A stretch of DNA of 64,000 nt from Mastigias papua (lineage: Eukaryota > Cnidaria > Scyphozoa > Rhizostomeae > Mastigiidae): positions 14,004,374 to 14,068,373 of the forward strand of contig OZ025275.1 in NCBI GenBank assembly GCA_964019165.1, in the 5' to 3' direction. How positions within the stretch are numbered: position 1 is the first letter of the stretch; each line of letters starts with the position of its first letter. Positions 1 through 12,351 of the stretch are shown piece by piece. A program made the position numbers and the translations under genes. The notes beneath the pieces were generated by a model that was not told the origin of the DNA, did no database searches, and saw only the letters and a program-made list of their open reading frames with translations.

Positions 1-3000
1 TAACGCCTATGACTGTGGCTGAAGCTAGGATATTGACAATCTTGCGAAGACTGTATGGAAAATCGACGTTGACAACATCTTTAACCACTTGATAAATGCT
101 GGCCTTGCCCCTAGAGATAAAAGACAATGATTCTATTATGAATGACCAATCATCACTATCACTATCACTACCATCAACATCACCATCATCAACACTACCA
201 TTACCATCATCGTAATGATCGTAATCATCGCAATCATAACCACAATCATCAATCATCACTATCATTAATCAACATCATTGACATCATTGCAATCATAATC
301 ATCACTACTATCATCGTCAACAATCATCATTATCAACATCATCACTACCATTACCATCATCGTAATGATCGTAATCATCGCAATCATAACCACAACCATC
401 AATCATCACTATCATTAATCAACATCATTGACATCATTGCAATCATAATCATCACTACTATCATCGTCAACAATCATCATTATCAACATCATCACTACCA
501 TTACCATCATCGTAATAATCGTAATCATCGCAATCATCACCACAACCATCAATCATCACTAATCATTAATCATTATCATTAATCAACATCATTGACATCA
601 TTGCAATCATAATCATCACTACTATCATCGTCAACAATCATCATTATCAACATCATCACTACCATTACCATCATCGTAATAATCGTAATCATCGCAATCA
701 TCACCACAACCATCAATCATCACTAATCATTAATCATTATCATTAATCAACATCATTGACATCATTGCAATCATAATCATCACTACTATCATCGTCAACC
801 ATCATCATTATCAACATCATAAACAACCATAACAACTATAGCAACTGCCAAATATCATCATCAAATCATTTTATCATCAAAATAAAAATTGCAATAATCT
901 ATCTTGTGAATTCCCCTGTAAATAAAATCCAACTGCAACAGATAAATTAGGCATTGGATTATAGTGTTCGTTGATGGTGATGAGACAGAACTCACGACAT
1001 ATAACTATAACTAAGTCTCCACTAAAAACTAACTAAATCACCTCACGATATTCAACAAATCAAAAGGAAAATGTCTCGTGATTAACTAAATGTCAGGCTT
1101 TTAAGAAATATCTGCATCAAATAACCCTTCAGATACAGATCTTGTTGGTGCAATATCTTTCATTATGTAGAAATATACGGAGCAGAAATTTCACAATTTT
1201 TAGATAAATACTGACCTGAACGGGCCACAGGCACTCGATGGTTTCATCCTAAAAGGTAATGGAGAAATGATATGACAATAATTCATTTGGATAAATTTCT
1301 GTGATACAGCCCAATTGTCGAACATTTTTTGCAATGCGAAATCATTGCCAAGTTTCTTGTCAACACACAGGTACTTCAATTTGTTCGCCCATTTGAAAGT
1401 AAGCAAACAACCTTTGCAATTGAAAAATTTACTTCGATAAGAACTATGAAAAAGTCAGCATTTTATAAAGCTTCCTTTTACAAAAAAAAACATTCATATA
1501 CTTTTACGTTTTAACAGTTTTTGGTTTCAGCTAGTTAAGCACTTTTAACATAAGTTGCACAATATATTTAATAGATATTTAATTAGCTTTATTTTCCCTT
1601 ATAATTTTATGTGATTAAGTGGAGAAATGATATGACAATAATTCATTTGGATAAATTTCTGTGATACAGCCCAATTGTCGAACATTTTTTGCAATGCGAA
1701 ATCATGGCCGAAAACCAGAATCATAGCTGAAGGGTGACCCTCCTCAAATATCTGAAATATAAAAGATGAAAATTGCTTGGAGTAAAAGGATTTGAAATAC
1801 GACTGTCTGCAAGAACAGCATTTGTGTAAGTTATTTTTTTAACACCAGCTATCACATACCTTTCTAATTCATACTATCTGAAAGAAAGCTATATAAAGAG
1901 CATACGTTTGACCAACACAGGATCATATGCCATGTAGTGGATGCGATGGGAAGACTTCATACCAATTGGCATAAACCAGCATAAATACGCGTAGATTAGC
2001 GTATAGAGTCGCAAATAAAATAACATACCTTTCGTCGCTCATGATAACATAACCAATGACTATGCATGCAAGTGCCAGCATGAGACCCAATAGGAATAAG
2101 AACAACAGGTTCATTTTCGAAGCTCTGAATGGACGCATTGTTGGCCGGCAATTGCGTAATACACTGTCCTGTATAAGGAGATTAGTGCGAAGATATATAT
2201 TCTGTGTCAAAAATATTCTAGATATATATTTGCTAGTAATTAAGACCCCATTTATATGATATTCGATTCAAATAAATCTGATATGCTTTCATATCATCCG
2301 TCTACACGAAAGGGATAAAATGACTTTTTCATAGGACAGGGGTTTGATATGAAAAAAGTCGTTTTAGGGCAATTAAACGTAAGCAAGCTCACTGGTGATA
2401 ATCATCGGAATTAAACTGTAGTATATTATTAACATCTAGTTTGATGTAGCTTGAATACAATTGGCATAATTTTGGCCTCTCCTCTCTCCCACTATCGGCT
2501 ACTATAAAAACTACGGTGTATTTCTCAATCACTTCATGATTTCAAGACACTTCTTCATGATAATAACAAGAAAATTCAAAGACAGCCATAGAAATTATGG
2601 TTTTAGTACACAAAATTACAAAGTGAAATCGATAAACTTACTCTTTTCAAGTAGAAAAGAACGAACAGTTTGATAACAGAGATGGGTGGCAACATTGGAC
2701 AGAAGAAAGCTCCAACCCTACAATTAAATGAACAAGTTAGTTATCAACATTAGAGAATAGTTTACTGTTTCAATTGTTTCAACTGTTTCACCTGTTTTCA
2801 CAGTCTCAACTGTTTCAACAGTTCCACATTTTTCAACTGTTTCAGTTCGTTCACTTGTTTCAAATTTTTCGGCCTATTTTTCTGTTCTTGTAAAACTTGA
2901 TCATATACTACACTAAGCATAACGTAATATCAAATAAAAGCCATTGCTTGAAAGTTTGATGTTCTGGTCATACCTACAGAGTACTGTCACTCATTAAAAG

Positions 3001-5316
3001 CAAACAAACTATAAAGTTTACCCACCAACAGATTCCTTGAGCATATATTAGATCTAAAACATTCCTCGATATATCAAAGCCAGGATGTCCAAATCTCTCA
3101 TCCCAATTAGGCACATATGTAACAATCAATCTGTCGGGAAAAAACAGTTTGACCTCTTAAAATTCGCAAGAAATTTACACAGTACTACAGAAGAACATTC
3201 TTTTCAATTGCGATAGTTTTTAAAATATCTTAGGAATGGTCTTTGAAATTAAGACAAAAAATTTAAAACCCGAGCTATTTCGAATGAAAATGAAATTATA
3301 TGATAGGTTTAGAGTAGCTTGAAACAATATTGCATAAGATTCTTAACAAGAACAAAATCGCTCCTACTTTTCAAAAATCAGTTAAAAAGTCAAATACTTC
3401 TAAGGTCAACACGTAACTCTCACGAGAGAAAGAGGTAGCTTTCCACAGAAGAAATTGGTAGGTTACAGAACAGTACTACACTGAAAGGTACCTCCTCATG
3501 TACTCCCCAAGGAATGTGGCCAAAATCAGAAAAATGAAGTCAATTACAGCTAACTTATAGACTTGTTCGCCAACCCATGTTTCCCAACAAGAAACCTGAA
3601 ATAAACGCAAACCAATGGGTTATACGCAAGATTGAACGTGTTCAAGCAATACCAAACTTCCACGAGCCCCCCTCATGGTCAAATAAAACCCATTGATTAA
3701 AAAGGGCCTGTTTTTAACAAAGAAATGCTACAGTGTCATCCAAGATTGGAAATATTAGTGTAAAAATTACTGATAGGTCAAATACTTCAGAAATACGTGC
3801 TATTCTTTGTATTACAGTGCAGCTTAAAATAAGTGAAGGTGTTATAAACCAGTAACTCTATTCATATTTCCTTTCATATGAACCATAGCAAACTAACGGA
3901 AATACGACTACAGTCTCACAAACCTTTCATCTACCTGTCAAGCATCTCTCATTGTTCAATTGAGAATTTGTCCAACTAGGTTAGCTCTACTACAAACTCA
4001 TAAATGCTACCCTTCATACGGATTGGAACTGGATTGGACATGAGGCTGAAATGTGTCTTATTTCGGAAATACTTCTGTGATAGATCACAGTAAAACAGAA
4101 TGGAAGAACCATGGCATACTGGTCGTAGCTCATATTCTGAGTGCAATATCTATCATCTTAAACTAGACACATCTATGTAGTACATCTGACATATATGTAC
4201 AATATCTGTCGTAATCCAAAACTCACCGTATCACAATTTTTATTGGTGGCATCCGTCAAGCAGTTGACTTCAGAATATATAAAGGCGACGTAAACACATA
4301 CAGTTGATAATTTCAAAAGAATGGTCCTAGGAACGAGAGATAATAGTCTACTAACAAACTCAATCAGCACTGAAAACCTACACCAAAAGAAACCAAATTA
4401 CAGATGTTGGTAGTTTGATTTGCACGCTATGCATTTACTAAAACGAATCAAAATATTCTTAATTGCAATAATTGCTAACAATCAACATTTATTTTCGCAT
4501 CTTCTTTCAAAATGCTATTATGATCAATTCCTATTCGCTATATTTACAACCTTGTATAAATTTCTATGTATCAATCAGTTGTTTATCCTCACAAGACTAC
4601 TCTCCAAAGCGGATTCTAATATTGATACAAATAAAGATACCATTTTACAAAAGCAATAAACTCAAAGAAATGACAATTAGTGTAGAAGTCACGGACCAAC
4701 AAATGATAATGAAGATACTGAACAATACGTCATAGAAAGAGTTTATGAATACCTAAACAATGAGATCGCCAGAAGATGCTTTGGGGATGAATACTGTTCG
4801 AGGGTTGCAATGATCCGGAATGCAAATGGCAAAATAAGATTCAAAGATGATATCGTAACAGCAGGCAAAACTCCTTTTGTTAAACTGTCAGTCTAGTAAA
4901 AAAACACATTTGAAATTCAACAGTAACGCTTTGAAATGAATTTAGGAAACTAATCAATTAATGCAATATCAATCAGGTAAGGGAAGAAATATCTCATTGC
5001 TTCCTTCAAACTTGATTGTTTAAAAATTGTGTGAAAATTAGGTTCGAAATTATATGCATCTTTCTAGATGATTATTCCTACTTTCCTTTACATGTTCCAA
5101 TTCCAATGTTTAAATATATTTTCTGCAACTGACTAAATGAATTAATAAATTAATTAATAACTGATTGCTAACTAAATTCAATGAAGAAACTGAGACATGC
5201 AGAGGAAAACGCAGCTATAGAATGAAGCGCAGAATTAAAACGGGGACATAAAAGGCCATTCTTTCTCAGATCTCTAATGTCAGACACTAATCCGACATAA
5301 TCGACACTGATCTCTA

Positions 5317-5413
<97 letters not shown>

Positions 5414-8400
5414 CTCAGTAGCTTGCAAGTAACCAGGATTTCTCCTTTCTCGGTGCAGACAGAAACATTATTATTCTCAGAAAAATCAGGAGAATATTAA
5501 AACTTGCCACCACCGGGAATCGAACCTCGGGTCTCTTGCTTTCCGGGCAAGCGTCTTAACCACTAGACCACAGTGGCTTGTTTTAACTCTCCTAATCAAG
5601 AAAGCGGTAAACAAAATGAACAAGGCAAGTCAAGTGATAACAATCGAATTTAATCCATTCTTTCATTTTATCACTTGACTTGCCATGTTCAGCTTGTTTA
5701 CCTCTTTCTTGATATATAAACCCATTTAGTTATTTATTTATTTATTTATTTCTGTAGTACTGATGATAGATCTCAGAATGGATCTAAAATGTTGAAACTT
5801 GATGAATAGTGCCGAGTATGATAAATGTCCAGACTAATTATTAGCGTCGATTATGTCTGATTAGTGTCTGGCATTGAAGATCTGAAAATTAATGGCCACT
5901 TTGTTGTCGTTTTGATTCTACGGTAAATTCAATGTGTACATGACAGATTGTTTTACTGATTGGTTGACTGATTGATTGATTGCATGACTGATTGATTGTT
6001 TGTATGATTGGCTGACTGATTGCATGATTGATTAATTTATTGACTGATTGGTGGGTTCATTCGACAATTGACTGATTGATTGACTGATTGATTGATTGAT
6101 TGATTAATTGATTGATTGACTGATTGACTGACTGGTGGGCTCATTGGTCAACTGATTGATTGATTGACTGATTTGTTAAATGATTGAATGATTCATTGAC
6201 TGATTGAGAGATTGATTGATTGAATGAATGATTGTTGAAATCATTGGTGAATTGGTTAAGTGACTGGCAAACTGACTAATTGATTGACTGATTAATTGAT
6301 CAATTAATTGATTGAGTGTCATAGAAGCAAATAGTTCTACTCACATTCAGGCTTTTAACAGCTTCATGTGACACATAGTATATCAGATAACATGAAGCAG
6401 CCATCATTGCTAATGCTAGAAGGTTTGTCAGGGTTCTAAGGAAGACTAAATAGCAGATTTCACGAGAACTTCTTTCTTCCTTCTTCTTAGTATCTGATAT
6501 ACTTTCCTACAGAAACAAAATACCATTGATAACTGTAACCATCAGAACCACAGACCAAACTTTTATACAGGCATTAATTAAAGATATTTAAACAAAATCT
6601 GAATACTGCTCGATCAATTTTAGAAATAAACCTATGTCAGTTGATCACTAGTAATGAAAGTAAATAAAGCCAAAAATCAGAAAGAAAATTATCAAATTGC
6701 ATCCTTACCATGAAGTCTTGGTAAATATTTTTGCTTTTTATAGCTGCACTGCTATTTTGTGTCAGTGCATAATCCCATGAACAGAAGACTTTTGTAAAAA
6801 AGGAATTTCTGAAATCTTGTCCACTAATATAATTTGTTTTGTATGAGATTCCCATGCTGCAAGAAAAAATCAATATGCATAGTTATTTATAAAGTGAAAA
6901 AATTATTGACTTAATACAAAATATTAAAAATCTGTAGATTAGAACCTGTGAGTTTGCACTTGTCTTTGACATTATTGGATGGAGGCCTATAAGAGTGTGG
7001 CTTATTCAAGGGGGTTTATCCAAGGAGATTTATGAAGTTGCTTGACACAAGCTACATAAAACAACTCAGTTTTGAAACTCTTGTTCAGCATAATATTAAA
7101 AAAGTCTTAACATAAGCATCAGTCTAGAACAAAGTTTTCACCATCTTCTAGAGTGGGGGCTAGCTGAGTTACATGGTCTTGTACTAATAATGAGACCATT
7201 GCAATGGTTATATTATGAGTAGAACCAAGCAACTCAGTTAGCCTCAACCAAGGAAGATAGTGAAAGCATTGATCTTTATGCTTAGACTGCATTAATTGAA
7301 CAAAACCGTGTCACCCAAGATCAAGCATGTAATTCAGCAATGGGAAAAATGATGTACTTTGGAAAGTAGTTCTGAAGCTCTTAAACACTACATAAACTTG
7401 CATAAGTGGATTAAGTTATTGCTTGTTCTCTCAAACTGCCCACCTGTCATGTAAGCATTCCTCTACAGAAATAAAACAAAAAGTCTTACCTTCTTACAAG
7501 AATGATAAGGCATATCAGAATATATCCACCAGCAACACACAGATAAGCAAAGGGGATGTTATAATACATATTGGAGATGAGCTGAATTGTTGTGTTTGAG
7601 TATGCACCATAGTACATTTCTGATTCCTTGAACCAGCCCTGCAAATTGAGAAGAATTTCAATGAAGGAATATGTGTCAAATGCCAAAAATATATTTGATG
7701 AATGGTTAGAAAAGCACTGAAAAATCAGCCTGTTCTTACTATCTCTAATACAAATGATACAATAAAAATTAGTTTCAAAAGGTGTAAGGAAAAAATAAAA
7801 AGACCTGATAGACTGATTTTTCTTTACCAACACAAAAATGAGCTAAAGGTGTTGGGAATAATATAACAGTTATTTGCTATATGAGAGGTGAAAAAGTCAA
7901 TTAAACTCCAGTCATCTAAAATACCTAGGTATGAAACCTAAGAATATCTTTGTACTCAACAAGATACCCTTTAAGACAAAACACTATCTTCATCAATATA
8001 TGGGAACTACTTTCATTTACAGAAAGAAAACATACTTCTCCAGAGATGAATTCTACACCAGTGAAAGACTTTGAGTTAGTTTTGTGGCTTGGTGAATACA
8101 AAAGCTGTGGCACCAACAAAAATCCAACAACAAGCAGGGTAATGAACACATCAAGAATAAAGAGCCATCTGAGAAATTTGAAATATGATAAGACTCCAGA
8201 CCCAAACTTTCCTTAAAGAAAATAGAAAAATTTTAAGAAGAAGCTACTTAAGATCCACCCTAGGAACAGCCTGATAACAAATTACCAACATTTCTCAGTT
8301 GCAGTAAATTAGAGATAAACTTGGCTCAGATGAAAAATAGATTTTACTATGCACAAGACATGTTTTGACTCATTCCATAATCATCTTCAGTCACAAAATA

Positions 8401-11400
8401 AGAATATAATACACGCAAGAAGATACAAAGACAAGCAATTACTCTCAGTAAACAATCTATTTGTTGCACAACTGCCGATGAGTATTTAATTATCTTTATA
8501 TCTTTCTGCACAAATAATGTGACTGTTTTGTAATTGAAGATGATTGTGGAACCCATAAAAAATATCTTGAACGCAAAATTCTCCAGTTGTCTGTGGTATG
8601 TTTATATCCAATGTCACATTAATAGTCAAATACTTGCTAACTGAAAGCGTGAGAACATGAATGGCCCACTATGAGCTTGAACATGCAGCCCTTGTCTTCA
8701 TATGTCAAGAGCTATACCAACATGCCATACTTTCAAGCACAAACTCAAGGGTAAATCATTTGTCTACAATGCTCTTTCTCTTTACAAATTTGTATACAGG
8801 AGCCATTGTAGCTCCAATGCACTGTGCATTGGACCTGCTGTTGTTGAGACAGGACTGCCTACTTCTGACCTGGAGAACTGGCTAACATATAAAAGCACTA
8901 ACATGCATCATCCCTTCATATCTATGTTATGAATATCACTTTAAAACTAATACAATCCTATGTGTATTTACCTTCCACTGTTTTCAAGTTTGATTGCCAG
9001 AAATCAATGTTTTTAAAGAAATCAACTGAACCTGTCTTAAAGTGATCCCATGCCTGAAAGGTAATTACAAAAATTTACTCTCATAAATTCAAGATAAGGA
9101 TGGGGTTAAGCTTAGTTATCACGAAACATAGATTAGGTAACAACAAGAAGTAACCATACAAATAACACACAATTTGCTTGATACTGTCCACATGCATATA
9201 TACATAGTGCATGTGTAGATCTACCTCAAAAATGAAAAGAAAGAATGTTGCCATAAGTATGAATAACAGGTGAACTTAAAGTAAATCTGATGCAATACTC
9301 ACCATAGAAAGACTGAGCTTAAATTGTTTCCATCTACTAATTCTTGTTGGCTTCTTTCTCTTCAATGTCCTCCTACACACAACATAAACCTTCATTAACA
9401 AACAACCAAAACATCCAGTGCAAGGAGACCAGACACTGAAACACTTAATTCAATCATCAGTTCATCAAATCTATCTCATTCCTAGATGAACATCAAAACG
9501 TTAAGTCATGCCAGATATATTTAAAAAAAAGCAGAAAATACTTGATATTCTGGATCAGGAAGTGGTGAGAGATCAAGGCTCTCTAGACTGGTATCAGACT
9601 CTTACCGAAAGGATCTCTTGGTATGGATCGGCAATGCAGCATCCTTTAATCTATCCGTGTCTTCAAGGGAAATTTGCTCAATTCCATCAACTAAATCACC
9701 TCCATCCGTCTGAGATGCAAATGAAGTTTCATGCAAACCAGGTTTTGATGAAAATTTTCTCTTCCTTATTGTGCCTTTAGTAAGAAAAGACAGTTAATCT
9801 GTCATAAACATGGCTACACTTGAGAATGCTCTCTCAGATTTTTCCTCAACACAGTGCTTTCCTTTAGTGAGTGCCACAAGAATCATACTTCTAAATCAGT
9901 CTCCCCTAAGAACTTAGGTATCATCCACTTTTATCATGATTTTTACAAGTCTACAATATGTAAAGTGTCTTCAGGCCCCTCCCCTCAGCAAGTAACAGGT
10001 AAAGAATCAAAATGATGACCTTTGCTCCATGCCCACATGATGAAAGCATGATGTCAACAGACTGTGGCTGGCAGACACCTGCTGTTGCTCATCTGTAGCA
10101 TGTTTTCCACCCTTAGTGCATATTCAAAGAAGTTATATTATGCTCCCATACTAATAGATATATGTGACATCACAAACCAAGAATATCTTACTTTTCCTTA
10201 TCAGACTATCTCAACCATGGTCCATGTGGTTATTTTATTTGCTTTTTTAGGATAACATAATTTGATTTACCAAAAGGTCTATGGCTCAAATTTAACACCC
10301 ATTATACTTTGTTTCATTATTAAAACTTACAACAGAAAAGTTCATAAAACATAGCCAAGATTTGACTGCTACTGAAAGAAATACAATGGTGAACAGGTGC
10401 TAACTGGCCATTCATATGGCCAAGTAAAAGCTTTATTCATCATATCATGTGTACCGCATCTGGCTATATATTTCAGTTCACATTTCAGTCATTATCTGAC
10501 ATTTCATACTTTGACAAGTGTCGGATGGAAAAAGCCCTCAGTATGCCTCAAAAATGTTCCAGCAATATTGTGCTATAATGAAGCATTAATTGATTGAATA
10601 CCTGGTCTTACAACTGATTTCATTGTTCTTAGCTGAGCACTTGGGAGAGACTTTCTAAGAATATCAGTTTCAATGTCAGGAATATCATCAACATCATCTT
10701 CCATGTCAGAAAACATGCCAATAGCATCATCATTGTCAAGAGTAGCTTGAGCAACATCAATCCTTAGAGGGCTGCCCTGTGCTTCACTGTGATGTTCAAT
10801 TTCATGTGAACTACTTGTAGATGCATCATGGTCAAATGTGTCATATCCACTATTTAGATTTCTTCTACCTGCAAAAGGCAAAAAGAGTTAACATCAAGTA
10901 TTATGAGTAAGTATATATAAGAATCCTTTCTAGAGAGGATCCTTCACTCCAAGAGCACTGGCCTAGTGGGTTTTGGTGGCCTGTATCTTTCTTTATCAAA
11001 TGGTCTCTCAAGTGTATTTGTATATTACAATTTAGTTTTGCAACATCACCAACTCTTGAAAGCTGGCATTAAGGAGAAAGATAAAGAACTGAGACAAGTA
11101 AGAAACTAAAGGGGAATGGAAGAAGTTCTTGTCCATCTTTACAGTTTTACCCCTCTTTGTCCATTCAACAATTTCAGGGAAAAAATAGGGTCAGCCCAAA
11201 AATATAAACAACATGGAAAAGGTACCATAAGACAGCTAAGCCAGTAGCTATCATTTGATAAGGTTGTACTATCAGGTGCTTAATAGAAGTAGGTGTCTAA
11301 AAGGTGTTTAGAATTTTTGCTTGGTTTTGCACCACCTCCCCTTTTGGTGATGGCTTTATACCTAGACTGAGAGTGAACATATGGGGCTAGGTGATTCCTC

Positions 11401-11984
11401 AATGGGGTCTGGAAATGACATCAGACAGATCACTATCTCCCACTTTTAGATGTTGTGAGAAACATCTGTTGCTATGTTTGCAACATGGAGGGTTGTTACG
11501 CATTACCTTAGAGGAAGCGAGGGGCACATCACTTGGAAAAATCCCGTAAACTTTGCTAAAAATCACAAAAACCACAAGAAGATCACAAAAAATCACTTCC
11601 AGTCACACAGGTCAGAAAATCCATTTTTCTCACTCACACGACAGCTCATTTTCTAAGTATCAATAGCTCATGTGTTCACAAACACTATACCCATTTGACT
11701 TGTGTATATTTGATTTCGAAAAATGACACGAAATGACTGTACAAAATCAATGCACCAGATATCAGATACTTCACAAAGAACGATCTGTTCACTCGTAATG
11801 CTGCCTAACCTATAAAATAATCTGATTCTAGCATCATCAGCCCACGTTAGTAAAACATGCCTAGGCAACAATGTGTACTTATTGTCACACGGAGTGCCTT
11901 TTAGACAAACATAAGTTCTTAACCGAAACAATGCTTACCCCCAAGTATTGGAGCAAATTCGTCTCCCCCTTTACTTTCAGCCAT
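1..11984 (-). CDS. TMC: TMC-A: transmembrane channel-like protein, 17 exons, C-terminus cut by window edge
   Basis: Multi-pass membrane protein of the TMC family (relatives of the hair-cell mechanotransduction channel subunits). Exons by in-phase GT-AG joining: 11939-11984, 10602-10868, 9606-9774, 9303-9372, 8972-9053, 8036-8211, 7490-7638, 6709-6856, 6345-6506, 4753-4892, 4227-4326, 3492-3595, 3026-3130, 2642-2717, 2029-2168, 1216-1248, 1-110 (2077 nt, 692 codons). The start is MAESKGGDEF; its codon split G|GT joins exon 2 exactly. Acidic and basic cytosolic N-terminus to about residue 210, first membrane helix after GSGVLSYFKFLRWLF, FCSWDY in exon 8, the family signature CWETWVGEQVYKL at about residues 506-518, SVLRNCRPTMRPFRASKM before a late helix, and KPSSACGPFRG across exons 16-17. 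The final helix and tail lie left of the window. No stop or frameshift seen. Subfamily (TMC1-3, 5/6 or 4/7/8) is not assigned. Confidence 0.93.
111..840. repeat. CAT/ATC-rich minisatellite in TMC-A intron 16
   Basis: A stretch built almost only from C, A and T triplet-like blocks. A recognisable start (AACATCATTGACATCATTG) recurs at 271, 421, 585 and 749, so the long-range period is 150 bp and then 164, 164 bp. The 14-bp length difference comes from an extra AATCATTAATCATT block. It lies wholly between exon 16 and exon 17 of TMC-A, so the histidine- and isoleucine-rich open frame it yields on the plus strand (142-582) is not a gene. Confidence 0.9.
1260..1345. repeat. 86-bp direct repeat, copy 1
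   Basis: Identical over 86 bases to 1620-1705, exactly 360 bp away. This copy begins 12 bp on the intron side of the 33-bp TMC-A exon 16 (1216-1248), so it forms the polypyrimidine/branch-point side of that exon's acceptor region. Lack of any mismatch implies a recent local duplication. Confidence 0.95.
1620..1705. repeat. 86-bp direct repeat, copy 2
   Basis: Second identical copy of the sequence at 1260-1345, deeper in TMC-A intron 15. Unlike copy 1 it is not followed on the minus strand by a KPSxxCGPFR exon, so only the intron-side part was duplicated. Confidence 0.95.
2762..2872. repeat. Degenerate short tandem repeat (TGTTTCAAC type)
   Basis: About ten imperfect copies of a 9-10 bp motif (CTGTTTCAAC and variants) in TMC-A intron 13. 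No coding or structural role is visible. Confidence 0.75.
5319..5410. repeat. (AT)n microsatellite
   Basis: An uninterrupted AT dinucleotide run of about 46 copies in TMC-A intron 9, immediately inside the left arm of the foldback at 5230-5920. Confidence 0.97.
5506..5577 (-). tRNA. tRNA-like sequence, probably a pseudogene or SINE head
   Basis: On the minus strand 72 nt fold as a cloverleaf. A 7-bp acceptor stem (GCCACTG with TGGTGGC, two G-T pairs), a 4-bp D stem (GTCT/AGAC) with loop AGTGGTTA, and a perfect anticodon stem CTTGC/GCAAG with loop CCGGAAA are present, and the T loop GTTCGATTC is typical. Two points argue against a working tRNA: position 33 is C rather than U, and the T stem has two mismatches. 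The implied anticodon GGA would be serine, yet there is no long variable arm. A retained pol III promoter (A and B boxes) inside a foldback is the safer reading. Confidence 0.5.
5940..6315. repeat. GATT/TGACTGAT tetranucleotide-rich tract
   Basis: Roughly 370 bp of degenerate (TGAT/TGAC)n repeats in TMC-A intron 9, ending about 30 bp before exon 9 (6345-6506). Interrupted copies such as ATTGGTGAATTGG suggest an old microsatellite. Confidence 0.9.
6970..7300. mobile_element. Dispersed repeat, copy in TMC-A intron 7
   Basis: Shares segments with 21063-21391 in TMC-B: TTGACACAAGCTACATAAAA here against TTGACACACGTAGCATAAAA there, and a block around CAGTCTAGAACAAAGTTTTC. The right half (about 7105-7300) also folds back on itself (AGCTGAGTTAC against AACTCAGTTAGCC). 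It is probably a decayed non-autonomous DNA element. Confidence 0.5.
10511..10582. mobile_element. CACTATAGCACG-family MITE remnant
   Basis: Carries the family block GTGTCGGATGGAAAAAGCC followed by a degenerate end GTGCTATAATG, compared with copies at 26431-26589 and 23340-23470. It ends 20 bp from the donor of TMC-A exon 2. Confidence 0.6.
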
Positions 11985-12351
11985 CACACTGACGTCATTC
12001 ACTATTTGCTACAACTGCAACAATATTGGTTTTTGCAATCAAATGAAGCTCTAATTCATTCCGCCGTTTGTTTATTACTCTATGTCTTTATGAGCTATTC
12101 AGTGTTCCTCAACCTCCAGTGACGTAAAACAGCAGCAATAACAATAAGCCGCGCAATTTACGCGGGACAAACAATGCAGTCCATGTCGGAAGTTTCTACA
12201 GCAGTATATTTTCAAAACGCAGGGATGAGTCTTCACAATAGACTACTTCTCCCTTAGCAACTGACAGGTTGCTTACACTCTGTCCACAGATCGTATATCC
12301 TTGGTAACTGCCAGGAAGAACCGGCAGTAAAAAACATAATGGGTTGCTCTT
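11985..12351. promoter_or_regulatory. Probable bidirectional promoter with CRE palindrome
   Basis: Only 367 bp separate the start codon of TMC-A (minus, 11984) from that of the NPHP3-like gene (plus, 12352). The palindrome TGACGTCA, the full cAMP-response element, is at 11990-11997, and a half-related TGACGTAA lies at about 12120. The segment is also richer in CG dinucleotides than the surrounding DNA. The CRE is close enough to the TMC-A start that it could lie in its 5' UTR. Transcription start sites cannot be placed from sequence alone. Confidence 0.6.

Larger units (their letters stand above)
5230..5920. mobile_element. Foldback element in TMC-A intron 9 with nested tRNA-like unit
   Basis: The stretches 5230-5318 and 5843-5920 are inverted copies of each other with several mismatches (both contain GATTAGTGTCTG or its complement). 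Between them lie a 92-bp (AT)n tract (5319-5410), a tRNA-like sequence (5506-5577) and a second, internal hairpin with about 46-bp arms (5594-5713). This reads as a non-autonomous inverted-repeat element that has collected or carried these parts. No target duplication was identified, so the exact ends are uncertain. Confidence 0.6.

Noticed and set aside
142..582. 146-codon histidine-rich plus-strand frame
   Set aside because: It is a translation of the CAT/ATC minisatellite inside TMC-A intron 16; no splice or start context, repeat period not constrained to codons.
4420..4896. Plus-strand frames, including DNEDTEQYVIERVYEYLNNE
   Set aside because: The protein-like part is antisense to TMC-A exon 10 (4753-4892), which has the paralogue match, fitting phases and splice sites.
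5168..5428. Minus-strand frame with a long IY repeat
   Set aside because: Reads through the (AT)n microsatellite and the arm of a foldback element.
8661..8932. Two overlapping plus frames (e.g. HKLKGKSFVYNALSLYKF)
   Set aside because: Possibly a transposon tail, but no motif strong enough; it lies in TMC-A intron 5 on the opposite strand.
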